Source: Apostichopus japonicus (taxonomy: Eukaryota; Echinodermata; Holothuroidea; Aspidochirotida; Stichopodidae). From it: 64,000 nt of DNA. The stretch lies in NCBI RefSeq assembly GCF_037975245.1, contig NC_092582.1, forward strand, positions 21,538,577 to 21,602,576, in the 5' to 3' direction. Of the stretch, positions 1-12,300 are shown piece after piece. Position numbers and translations under genes: made by a program. The notes below the pieces were generated by a model that saw only the letters and a list, made by a program, of their open reading frames with translations, did no database searches and was not told the origin of the DNA. How positions within the stretch are numbered: position 1 is the stretch's first letter; the number at the start of each line of letters is the position of its first letter.

Positions 1-1591
1 CAATATATGCAAACTCCATGCATAGATGTACAGTTCTTTGAAAAATCATTACACTGGCAAATTTACATGAATTTTTCAGACTTCGCAGTGGTTTTCATTG
101 ACTTGTGAATATCAATGCAAATATTTCTACTAAAAGCTTTTGCGTAAAAAGTAGAGAATGCCCAAAGTGTGCTAAATTTTCCACTTTGTACTTCGTTTTG
201 AACAAAATTATGTTTGCACCTTATTTTTGTTTGCCACAAAAGTTTCAGAAGCGGGAACCGTGGGGACCCTCCATGGATCCACTGCTGGCCATGACAATGG
301 GTGGTCACTTAGGGTTCAGGATAAATTACATTTTCATCACAGCTTCTAACAGAAAAGTATGACTACATTGATAGCTAGATGCAGGGCACATTTTGTGTCA
401 AACATGTAATGAAAAAACTCCACTTCATGTTTGGTTCCATCAAGCCCATTGTTGTCACTATTTGCTTGCTTTCACTTGTGACACTTGATAAGCCAAACTT
501 GAAAAGAAAGACTTAAGAATGCTTTCACTGTACCACAATGATTCTTTTTCATAAAGTTAAGAGGTATATACATGAATAAATTTATCATGTATGTCTGTGC
601 AATACGTACTCACATAATATATATAAACAATGAAACTTAATTTACTAAAGCAACTGTAACGTACTGGTTAGGGTGTGATATTTCAAATCCTGTCCAATAC
701 CAGATTTGCTAGATTCAGCCAAAATATCTGCCTGGAATTGCCAAAGGATTTACTAGATTTTGGGAATTCACATAATCCAACAGTTTCTTTAGGGTAAGAA
801 TGGAGGCACGTTGTACTACAGTATTTACAAAAAAGAGTTAATGAAAGTTCTGTTATTTGCTCATTTAGTACGACAAGTGCAATACATTTTCTTCCAAAAG
901 TACATTCGTTTCATTAGTAAAAGATATCTATACTTGGTATTGGTAATGTCATGTGTGTGTCATGTTTTGGCTTTTCAACAACAACTAATGCTCCATAGCT
1001 TGCAGGAACTTTATACTTGGTAAATAGATGACCCTTAGTGAATTTGTGGCTCTTTTTATTGCTAGAGGGCAAAGATCATTGGAGATCACCAATGACCATC
1101 ATATGAAAACAAGCTCAGACACTCAATAACAAACCTTTTGGTGCATAGTTTGGTGGTTGGTGACCTCTAATGAATACTAGCTAATTCTGATAGAGGTCAA
1201 AGGTCTTCTAAGCAGATGCTGCATGAACAATTCTTAGCTGCTAATGTGTTTTTGAAAAAATATTGAAGCATGCCTACTCTAAAGAATTAACAAAGGCAGG
1301 GATCAAAGACTACTAATATCATTCAGTACTGTTTGAACCAAGTATAGATGTACAACAAGATGCAGACAGAACTTGCTCAATGAATAAAGACAATTTTTTT
1401 ATCATTCAAAAACCTCAATAGTCTCTAATACTCCATTTTAAGTTAAACGCTTCCTGTTTGACTGAATACAGGAATTGGTTAACTTAAAAATCGAGTATTT
1501 TACCAATTAACTGTACCTGTTTAAAACAACTAATGCTTTGTGAGGTATCATGTATTAATTAATAAACAAGTTATCTAGAGAGTATATTTAC
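1..1591. other. Intergenic or intronic sequence without a supported gene
   Basis: No reading frame here has flanking splice sites or recognisable protein similarity. The stretch holds a degraded copy of the AGGTCA-rich dispersed repeat near 1060-1215, including AGGTCAAAGGTCT at 1194-1206, and a small inverted repeat at 1436-1489. It may be an intron of the minus-strand candidate exon just to the right, since that exon ends in a donor pointing into this region, but I found no further exon of that gene. Confidence 0.5.
1436..1489. repeat. Short inverted repeat (hairpin)
   Basis: The left arm TTTTAAGTTAA...TTCCTG (1436-1456) is complementary to the right arm CAGGAA...TTAACTTAAAA (1469-1489), with a loop of about 12 nt and a few unpaired bases inside the arms. 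It could be a fragment of a foldback or MITE element. No target-site duplication is evident. Confidence 0.45.
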
Positions 1592-1947
1592 CAATGTACA
1601 ATATATTGATCGATCCAATATATCTTCGAGGCCACATGTCGATGACTCTGGTTCCACTTGAGGATTGACTTGAAGGAGAAAGAGATGTTCTGCTGTCCCC
1701 ATGCACGCCAGGTACTCCTTGGTACCATTAGCATACGTCCTCTCACATTCCTGTTCTATCAGGAAGTCTTGACTGTATAAAAGGCTCGGAAATACTATGA
1801 CAATTATAATGGCAAGCAGGGCAAATTTCATCTTTGGCATGGCAAGGCTTGGGATCCCTACTCTAGCACCTCCTGGCCAGTACCTCATATTATAAATTTC
1901 CATGACAGTTGGTTTCTTCAATTTACTTATATCATGACATTGTGGTT
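1592..1947 (-). CDS. Candidate exon: hydrophobic anchor or signal plus Cys-rich extracellular stretch, unknown family
   Basis: I do not recognise this protein. On the minus strand a strong acceptor (long T-rich tract then TTTTAACAG) opens the exon at 1947, and an ATTG/GTAAAT donor closes it at 1592 in phase 0. The frame is open throughout. It contains an in-frame Met (MEIYNM), then a basic run ending MPKMK, then about 18 hydrophobic residues (FALLAIIIVIVFPSLLYS). A polar segment follows with several cysteines and a possible N-glycosylation site (NGT). This arrangement fits either a signal peptide used from the internal MPKMK start or a type II membrane anchor. No partner exon was identified on either side, so the gene is partial or could be mis-called. 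The splice signals and hydrophobic segment are seen directly; the secretory role is inference. Confidence 0.45.
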
Positions 1948-4900
1948 CTGTTAAAAGAAATATAAAAATAGACAAATAACTTTTACAGCTATTGTAATGA
2001 TTTGTTCAATATTACATTTTGTGGGCATACAACTATCTCTAACTGATTTCCCTCCGAAAGTCTTTGAACTCTATAAAGGATACATCGGATTCATTTTCTG
2101 ACAGTAATGGATCAACATCAGCACTTTAGACCTGGCACAGTTTGTTTATATCTTGATGATTAGCAAGTTGTTTGATTTCGTATCCCCAAAAAGCATCAGT
2201 TGTTAAATTTTAAAAAATCACTTGTTGTTCACTTCTTAATTAACAGTAACTATCAGAAATGTTGGTTCTATGAGGGCAGGTTTTCAATTTCTTGACTTCA
2301 TAATATTGTTAATGCTTGCTGAGGAATATCCTATTGAGGCAAATGCATCTATAAGGAAAACGTAGCACATGTATACTTACAATGCAAGATAATCCAAAAC
2401 AAAGGTATGTGATAAACTCACAGTCGGCTGATAATCACACACAAACAGCAGTTAAAATATTATCAAACAAGCAACGAATAAAAATGAAAACAGGTGCAGT
2501 TCTTTCAGATACTGTACATCCCAATTCATACAAACAGACAGGAGCTAATAATCAATAGCATTGTGCCACATGAGACTGCAATTAACATACGACTGAAACT
2601 TAATTTGCATACATACATGTTTAAATACAACTCTGAAATTAATGACACTTATAATAAAGATAAGCAGGATATATTTTTAATGGTGATCAGACCATCCCAG
2701 ATGACTTATTTTCTGGTTGTCTGATAGAAGACTAGTGGTTTTAGGCATATAACATTTCCATGTCAATTGCTCTGCAAACAGGCTGCACCCACCAAAATAG
2801 GAATAGAAACTTCCCCCAGCTGAAGCACATCCAGGTTAAAACTAGTGCTAACTACCCAACAACAAGCAAGAATTTATGAAGTTGCAAAAACAGATCAGAT
2901 TTGTCATAATTTTTTGTGATACAAGTCAACAAAATGCTGTGGAAACTGATAGAAACAACAGAAATGACATCAGTGTTTTTTAAGAAATCATTACAGCTGC
3001 TAACAATATTATTTCCATGCTTTGTGACAAATAAATTAGTTCTGCACATTCCCTTGTAGAATTTGGTTGCTACACAGCAAAAGTAACTTTAGAGTGATCA
3101 AATGATTTGCAAAGGGTTTTGTGTACAAATTAGCAGAGGTCTATGATAAAATATTTAAAGTCAGCAAGGACTGTCAGCCAATCAAATGATACCAAATATG
3201 TTCTGACAATTCACAAATCTCCATAATGAGCCATATTTTGCCCTGCACAACATATGAGTACTGATCAATGCACTATTATGGCTACAATTAATATCTTTGC
3301 TGAAATATGTTCATAACATGGCACTTGTCTACACAACTCATTACTTTCATAGCCCCATGCATGTAGGCCTAAGGATGATAATTTTCTAATGTGAAACTTA
3401 TGAAATCACTTGTTTCTCGGACTAAAGAGGAAGTTTGAAATTAAATAAGTTCTTTAAATAAGTTCTCGCCGAAAGTCCAGCCTTATGGAGAAAAACCAAA
3501 GTGGGACTTTTTCCGATCGCATGGCCGTGTAACAAACCAAAAAAGATAATGGGAGCAGTCTAGTCTAACCAGTGTTAATTCACTCTACTTGTATCGCAAA
3601 TAAGCTTGCACATAAATTCTCACCTGATACTGTCACTCTCTAACCATGTGGCAGCCTAACAACACACTCTGTCAATGGGATAATCAGCATAACCATTTAT
3701 TTACTCACTGAAATTGTGTCGCAGTTAGCTGGCACTAAAGTTATCCACAGTTTAGACTACTGTAATGCAGAGATTGACGTTACGGTCAATGGTCTTTGTA
3801 GTTAGCATAAATGTGTGGAATAGCTTAATTATTGTTTTGCTTGACTTTTGGTATGGCAATATGGATTTTCCAAAGTTCTTGGGGCACACATTTTTAATGC
3901 AATGGCTGATTCACTTTTTCAATCATACTTGCGTACCACTCGTTGAACAAGGCTAATAATGTACAGGCCCAGGTAAAGGCTATATTAATGTGCTGTTTTT
4001 TTATCGAACTTTCAAGTAGCCAATGTCACGATAGTTGATAAATGACCAAGAAATTTTATTTGTGAGTTTGATAACTCGGAAAATTTGCAAGAATTATATA
4101 AAATATTGAATCTGTGCTCATTACTGAGGCTGGCTATCAGCTGGTGTATATTCAGCCGTGGGACCAATATGCAAATGCATAATGAGCAAGTAGTGCAAGA
4201 TTTCCGTCGGCCTGGTCATGGGGGTTAGATTTGCGAGGCATCCCTAAGTATATTGCCTATTTTCTGTAAGTTGCTCCACTAAACGGGAATATTTGTTTAT
4301 GATCACACTATTATGTGCTTGGCATGACTTGTAGGTTAAATGGTTAGTTTAAGAAAATTCAACTCAAGTATCTTTGCGGTTGCAGGGGAATACTGCTCAA
4401 AGAACTAAGAGACTCTAAGAAATGTTTCGTTACTCAACGTGTATTTAAGTAACAATAAGCGAGGGTGTATTGTTAAGGGGTATTTGTTGAACCCTTGTAT
4501 GGGGGTTTGACAATGGTGATTTCCAACCCCCCTTTCAGTTCATGAAGGAAAAGGTCCTATTTTTAGGTGGACGAACGCTGTGGATATTTCTTGTAAAGTT
4601 TTCACAGTGCAAGCTAATAGCGAGAGAGGGTTAGTGTTAATCCATTACAATATTATCCTTTATTTGCACATACATTGTAACGTTTTTGTTAAGTGGTCTA
4701 TAAGAATCGATTGAGAAGGTTCAAGTTTTGTTACGCTATTCTTAGTATCGTTTAGCCTGTGTTCTAGCAAACAAGTCCTAACATAATTGTGCTTCCATTA
4801 GTTAAGTGCATACTTGCATAAGTGCTTAACTGTGTAAGTGTGAAGGTGATTTACTTTATCATATGAATTTATTTTTGTTTACTTAATATACTTTACATGT

Positions 4901-6372
4901 GATCTCTGTAAAAGTCAGTCATTGCATGCCATAATCTGTGATTATTTACATCTGTACCAAGCAAGAATCAGTGATTGAGTCCATTAATAAATTAGAGATA
5001 CAGGTACCCTTAATTTTCCTCTTCTTCATTTCTTTTCTCAATATGTGTAGAAGATTAATTATTACAGTAAGTTCAAACTGACCAGATCTTTAGAGGAACT
5101 GTTATAGGATTATAGGATTAATTATAAGAGCTATAGGATTAAGTGGTCTAGCGTTATCAGGCCTTTGGCTAATGAAGCCTGTTATATATACTAGGTATGA
5201 AGTATCATGATGAGTAGGTATCCTAACCCTAGCCTATGGAGTAATACCACTTCTACTAAGTACACTAGGCAGTGTTAGTAATAATACTACTTTACTAAAT
5301 AATGGGGTCTCTGCCAAGTACCAGTTACAACTAATGCTTATCAATCATATCGTATTCATACTTCTCCCACGGGCGAACTTGCCATATTTTGAACTTTCAT
5401 GAAAACTGAAACACATGGGATGCTACCGATGTACCCTCTCTGAACTATCCGTGTATTCGGTGGTGAAAAACTGAAATCACTGTGCCCAAAGTCTCGCCGA
5501 TCTGCTACAGTTAACCAACTAGCATTTCATAGCGTCCTTTGCTACGCAACAAGACGCTTACTAAGTTACTGTACCTGTTTGACCTGTCAGTGTCAGGCTA
5601 CCATCAAAACTGTGATGAGACGTTTGTTACAAATTCAGCTATTTCTGCATCATTTCACTTTGTCCAACAGGAAATCGGTTTGCAATGTGGAAACCCAATA
5701 CCAATGATGGCATATATTTTTCCAATTGTGAAGAACCTGGTAAAGAATCGAATTTTATGATGCACGAAACGTAACGATGTTCTTGTTACTGTGATCCTGT
5801 ATTCAGTACAGTGACGGGCTGTAAAAAAATTCAAACTCAATTATGCTACGGTAGCTTTAGAGTGCCACTATGATTTGAATATATCTAACACTTATATGCG
5901 AACATGTTGATATATGACAGTTTGCACAAGACTGTATATGTAATAACTCGTCATTTTGAACATTTTCATAAAATTATCATATTATACATTTGAAGTAAGT
6001 GTCAACATCTTAACACGTTGAACCAGACAGCAAAACTGCAGTGTGGTTTCGATGATGCTACATGAATAATCTTATATGAATGTGACACACTAGACATACT
6101 ATGTTTTACCAAAATGTCAGATAATCGTGTATTGTGGATTTGTTTTCTGCAGATCAACTCTAAAGGGGTCTTGTGTCATTAACTTATAAAGTTTAATATC
6201 GCGAAACTCGAAATAAAGCGGTTAGCCTAAAACTTGTTCAAGTTTGTTATTATTAGGCTATAGTAATGTAATGCTCTTATATATAGACTTCAGATGGGAA
6301 TGTCTCATGTTAGTAGTCTACCTGGATCGCTATTGTACTATGCTCTACTGTGTATGGATTGCCTGCGCATAT

Positions 6373-6642
6373 CCAAACCGTCGTGATATCGATGTTTTGA
6401 TAAACATTTTATTTTATTTTAATTGGTTGAGAAATTAATATATGAACACAACTTATTTATGAATGCCTTTTAAAACACATTACGTACTTGGTAAGTTCAA
6501 ACAGTTCCCCGTAATAAATTGTTATTTTAGACCTTAAATGATACTTTCGCTTTAAATTTATACATGCTCGGTGAAGTTTGTGAACAATCTCCGCACATGA
6601 AAACTTCCCGTGTATAATACACGTGCAGATAGAGAAACATTT
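6373..6642 (+). repeat. Dispersed repeat, second copy at 15657-15923
   Basis: About 270 bp are clearly homologous to 15657-15923 in a PMPCA intron. Shared words include AATTGGTTGAGAAA, TATTTATGAATGCC, ACACATTACGTACT and ACATGAAAACTTCCCGT. The second copy lies inside the hAT-like element at 14801-16145, so this copy is probably a fragment of the same element family. No terminal repeats were found around this copy. Confidence 0.7.
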
Positions 6643-7009
6643 TACAAACTTAATTCGCAAACGAGGCGACAGTTAATATTCGTAAACAGCGCCTGGTCAT
6701 TTCCCCCAACGTAACTACATCCCAAACCTGAATTTTGTATTTGGCACTGAATCTCGACAATTGAGAAATACGACAGAAAACTTCAACAACCGAAGCAAAT
6801 ATCTACCTTAAGCCTAATCCCTATGACTCACGTCGGTATCGTTCCCTCCAATAGCAACGTCCTATGTACAGTAGTGAGCGACACAATAGCTATAGGCAAT
6901 TTGTTCATGACTTCTGAATTAGGATTCTACGGATGCCCATAAGCTAATTACGGTAAATACGGTAGATTATGCATGAGACAAGGTTTCCACAATTTGGCGT
7001 CTGGTGACT

Positions 7010-7345
7010 CCATTTGACCGTTTACCTCCATGAAAAATTATTTGTTTCTTTGTAATGAACGTGTCATGACTACATACTAAATATAAGATAGGTCCAAGCA
7101 TCCCTTCTTGAGATATCGTGTTTACAAGATTGTCACATTTTGACCCCTGGTGACCCCAAATGAACTTTGACCTCTATTAAAAACAATAGCCTTCTTTCTT
7201 TAATATGGTACTCCTTCACACTAAATATGAGATTGAAAAGCAAATAAGGTTCTGTTTCTCAATGTTGTACACCTACTCACCAAATATGAGGTTGGTCCAC
7301 GCCTCCTTTCTTGAGATATCGTGTTCAAGCAATTGCAAGGTGTCA
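7010..7345 (-). repeat. Dispersed AGGTCA-rich repeat, reverse orientation
   Basis: This is the reverse complement of the family at about 23030-23780. Shared elements are a GAGATATCGTGTTTACAA block, TTTTGACCCCTGGTGACCCC, a TGACCTC block, and a 'catactaaatatgag' block. At least two tandem units are visible. It has no coding potential. Confidence 0.7.
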
Positions 7346-9309
7346 CACACACATACGCACACACACACCCATCCATGACTATATACATAGGTTACGAAAA
7401 CAGCGAAACCAAAAATTGTTGAATTGACGAAATGCAATTAATTGTCATTTAAAAAAAAATATCCAGAAAGATATATAAACTTTGAGGTAGTCAGCAAGTT
7501 AATATTCCGTCGGACGGGATAACACAAGTAAGCATTTTATCGTTTTCTGTTTGTTTTTGTACAAGACATTTTCTGAAAAATATCAGATGTTGGGGAAAGA
7601 TATTCTTATCTTGATGGACATTTTGTGTCACATTGGTAAGTGGAATGCATATCTAGCATCAATGATATTACATCTTCGTTATCATATTTGCTAACATGCA
7701 GCAAAGCTGTAGTTTACGTTGCCTCTAAGGTACCATCAACTGTGTTTAAGCAGGGAGGTGTTAAAGATGACGAAACATTAACGCTCTCTCCAGATAAAAC
7801 ACCTCTTATTCTTGAAGGTGTGTTAATCCTTTCCATGTACAAGCCGTGTGATTGACATGCCTATTTATTGCCCTATGACTAAGTATGATTACCCTTCTCA
7901 TGGGAGTTTGAAGCCTTAACAAAGTCATTAGACAATAACATGATTCGGTATAAATAATTCTATGAAGTGATGTACTAGCTCAGCCGACAACAATAATAAC
8001 TACCGTCGTACATGGCATTTAGATTAAAATGACCGTTAATTTACATTATTATATCCCACGGCGTTTTACAAGTTTTTGAGTTGATCATTAACAACTACTA
8101 TGAATAACTTTCTATCCATTTTTGAAGGAGGCTTCCTGCAATATCCCGGGAGCAGTGACAAACAGTTTTGGAAAGAAAATGTTTTTAACTGTCCATCTAC
8201 GATGGCAATGGCTGCGGCACCTCACATCTTCAAAACGTATCAAAACGTTTACTTGTCCTACAAAATACTTGGTATGCTCTAAGGGCTCAAAATATCAATT
8301 AGCATAGCAGACGCTAAGAGAGTCCATAATTCCCTATATACCGATGATATTGCTATTGTATCAATGGGTTGAAACAATATCAAGATTAAACCGACGGCAA
8401 CCACGTAGCTTCAAAGGCTCAACAATTCGTTGTTTCTCCATCTGTAACACATCCCTGGTTTGAGGGAGTTTAAAAATAACATATGAACAAATTTTATATG
8501 ATTACTGGCGTAACCTGGTCCACTCATATTTCATAACAGTTTCCTTATCTTTAAAAGTAAAAATGAAAATTACGTTTATTGTTTCTCTTTGATTTCAAAG
8601 GAACGTCAAAGGCGTCTAAGGAACGGAAATGATTGCGTCATGAAATATGCACTGCATCACCATTATCGTTGCCATTATGAGCTAGATGGTTTCATGGTAG
8701 TTGTTAATCTTTCTTTACCGAACTTATTTTTAAAGTTATTTTTTGGTAATTCTTTCACTTTCTACTTTCACAGCGCTTCGATGATATCAAGCATTAGAAT
8801 TGATGATTATCATTGAATATGGCCGTCATATTTGACGATATGTGGAATTAATAATATCAATAATTCGAATTGATGATATTGCGTAATGAATAAGTCATCA
8901 TTTACAGATATCAACAAATTTCCTTCAGCAAATGAAAGATATCTTAAGTTAATTCAGCTATAAAGATATAAAGTTAATGTCCTATTTATAAATGTTGTAA
9001 TTTACTGGAATAAAGAAATTAATTAAAGATAGCACTAAAAATTTGTTCTGAAATCAAACGGCTTGCCATAAGGCCTGTTGCACATGGTGTTGCAGAGACT
9101 AGATATAATATAATACAAGCCGATGTCGAAAGTGAAACACAACATTAACGAGCAAAGCCATACGTCTATACTCTAGGTTGGTATAGGCTAAAATCGGCCT
9201 AGCCTGTCACTGCAGCCTAGCCGAAGAGTGAAAAAGCAAGGAAGGTTGCCAAAAAACAAGCAAGATAATTTATTGCTGCTACTTGCAAAATTGATAACCA
9301 GCAATTCCA

Positions 9310-9365
9310 ATGGCTGGAAGATTCAATTCTTTATTCGGCAAAAAGTTTTGCAAAGTATACCACAG
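9310..9365 (+). CDS. PMPCA: PMPCA exon 1: start codon and mitochondrial presequence
   Basis: The exon encodes [18 protein letters not shown] plus two bases of an Arg codon, and ends at a CACAG/GTAGGA donor. Its phase joins exactly to the exon at 10304, continuing RSINRSFSS. The string is basic, hydroxylated and free of acidic residues, which is what an amphipathic matrix-targeting helix needs. It was chosen because it is the only upstream ATG exon seen with a compatible phase and a plausible presequence. Confidence 0.8.
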
Positions 9366-12300
9366 GTAGGAATAGACTAACGTTAGGCATATCGATTGCA
9401 CCTTGCATGATAGGCCTAGGCCTATGCCAATTAAACCATGGCCGTAGGATGTAACACTTCAAAACAAACGTGATGAGTTCGCAGTCAGGCTGTACTAGAT
9501 AATTTTCAAGTTTGATTATTAATTTGCCAAATAGAACACAATGTTCATTACATTAGCAATGTGAGTAATTTGACATACACTTCAGACTTTGGAAAAATTT
9601 GCCTTGTTGCGTCACTATAGTGTTAGTGCACTGTTACTGAGTGGTACTTAGGGCCTAGTGTAACTGTAAGATTAATTTCTCTAATTTTTAAATATCTGTC
9701 TGTTCTAACTTAACGTTAGGCACAGGTTAACTTGCTCGGTTTCATGAAACTAAAACCGTTTTTTATATCCCCAAAATCAGGTTTTTTCACCCTCCCGAAT
9801 TGCATTGAAAACATTGTAAATCCCAGAGGTGTCGCGATTGCTAAGATATTAGAAAGATACACATCTAGGCCCTAAGCACATCTGTACCTATAACTTTAAA
9901 GAGTGGAATGTATTGCAATTCACTTGTGTGACCCCAATAAGATAGATATGCCTAGCTTACTAATTATGCTAATATTAGGCTAGTTGAACTATCCCTTGTT
10001 TTAATGTAAATAAGCCTATAACAAGTAGCCTACAAGTACAATAGCACAGGTCTAACGTAGTAATCTGACAAATGTTTTGGGGATAGCTAGCCCAGGCCAC
10101 AAAGATTTAAAAACATGCAAAGAAGATAATCCTTTGTGCAATGCACCACACATATTACAAAATTGAAACTGGTCAACATGGCTAATTTTCTGATCGACAT
10201 GTGTATATCTGATATGCAATATACTCTTAAGTATAACTTAAAGTATTTAAATGCATAAATTGACTACTTCCATTCAAAAGCCTTCATTTTACTTTTTTGA
10301 CAGGTCAATTAATCGTTCATTCTCATCTGCTGATGGTGGTGGATTTCACAATGTTCCTCTCTCACAAGCACTACCTGGATCCCCCAAGGTGGTATATGCC
10401 TCGGTAGATCCCAGGAGTCATGATGCTCAGGTCACAACACTGTCTAATGGACTCAAAGTTGCATCCATCAACAAATTTGGGGAATTTTGCACAATTGGAG
10501 GTAGAACTATTTCCAACCGAGTATTATATGCATAGGAAGTGTGGTCCAAGACCCAGACCATTGATGTTTGTTAATGTGGGATTTGGCTTTGACTTGAAAA
10601 CCATGTTCCATCTTATGCACCAAGGGGTACTGTTACTATTGTACCACACAGATCATCATTTAGTGGTCTGATAGTCGGATCTGATTGTGGACATGTATAT
10701 TACACACACTGCAACATCATGACCGTAAAAACCTGAATTATCCATATGCATGGTGGCTGGAGGTTTTTAGGATATGAATGAAACTACCTGGATATTTGCA
10801 GTTAGCTATACTTAAGTGCTGTTTTATCTATTGTTTTTTAATTTAATGGACCATACACAGTGTGTATCATAATGTGAAAAACAATATAGGCAATTCCTTT
10901 TAAGTAGTGCTGCCCTTGGTGCTTGGGTAATTTTAATATTTACCTGTAATCAAACTTAAATTTAACATTTGAATATAATCAATCCTTAGGGCGGAGTGTA
11001 TAGCCTAGTGGTTAACGCCGGCGTCTCCCAGTCATGAGATCCCCGGTTCGATTCCCCGCCGACAGCAATGTGTGTCGTCTGGCAAGGGTGTTGTTCAATA
11101 ACAACTTCCTGACATGGACGTTAAATGGATGTGTGCCGAGAGATTGGCTTCGGTCAGCTTGCGAGTCTACAAGCCTCCATGGCTTCTTTCGCGAGTTCCT
11201 GCTTGCGGGAAGATCACATATACATACATACATACAAATAATGAATGGTTGAGTATTAAATTTATACAAATCCAAATATAAAGACATGGGTAATCTAAAT
11301 TTCACTGTAATTGTACCAGAGTTAATTGCCTAATTTGATCCCTTGCTCATGTTCACACGTTCAATGGTGTAGTAGTACTTATCTGCTTTGATCACAGAAA
11401 TGTAACAGTAGCCTGTGATTCTGTAATGACCGGCCCCAGATAATATGATGAGATATGCTTAGCTATGACATGTTACAAAGAATCAAGTCACCATCACATC
11501 TTGGTGAGGTGGAGTCCCTTCATGTTTCAATTCCCTTTATTTCTATAGCAAGGTGCTTCTGAGATCTAGTTTACAAAATAAAATAAAATTTCATATGACT
11601 TCGATCATTGTCAAATTTATCTTGATCGTTTTCGTTCTTGTCTTTCAGTTTTGGTTAACTCTGGACCACGATATGAAGCCAGATACACAAAAGGTATTTC
11701 CCACTTCCTAGAAAAGCTTGCATTTGGGGTGAGTTACATTTATATATGCTTTTGAGTTTCATTTGTATGGCAGATGGCCTATTACCTTTGCCCAGCTGTT
11801 TTTATGTCTCATTTCTTTGCTTAATACCGCATGTCCCTGCTTTGACATATATATGTAAACACTACCCTGTGCAGCACATACTATAGCAGCAAGTTTATAT
11901 CCACATTACTGTTTCATCATGAACAACAAGCTTCAGAAAGCAAATGGCAGTTTCCTTAACTATTGCAATGTTCAATATCAGTGTTTAATAGTACAAACTT
12001 CAACAAACCTTCACAATATATTTAATAAAGATTTGCAACAGATTAACTTCCCATTTTCGTTTTAGTTTTGCCAGTAAACTTTGGCAGTCAAGAGTCTGAG
12101 TTTGGGATCACCATTTTATACAATGCTGCTCTGTTTACCATATTTAAATGCACTTAGATTCAGACAAGCAGAGACATGCTAATCCTATAATAGTTAATCC
12201 AATTGTTCCTACAGTCTTTACAGAATGTAGTCTCATGGACTACTGAATTATTGTTACATGATGAATTGAATGGGTATATATTTTGGCACCTTCCATTGCT

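Larger units (their letters stand above)
1948..9309. other. Intergenic sequence upstream of PMPCA; no supported gene
   Basis: This 7.4-kb stretch is AT-rich with only short random frames (for example 5539-5760 and 7640-7855) that lack splice signals or recognisable motifs. It holds two dispersed repeats described separately (6373-6642 and 7010-7345) and a short CA-rich tract near 7347-7370. The last few hundred bases before 9310 are expected to contain the PMPCA promoter, but no TATA box or other core element stands out. Confidence 0.5.

Noticed and set aside
5539-5760. 73-codon frame upstream of PMPCA
   Set aside because: No splice sites, no recognised motif and ordinary AT-rich composition; likely random.
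10990-11070. A tRNA gene (good A and B boxes)
   Set aside because: The sequence does not form a complete cloverleaf, and it continues into a repeat body shared with other copies, so it is the head of a SINE.
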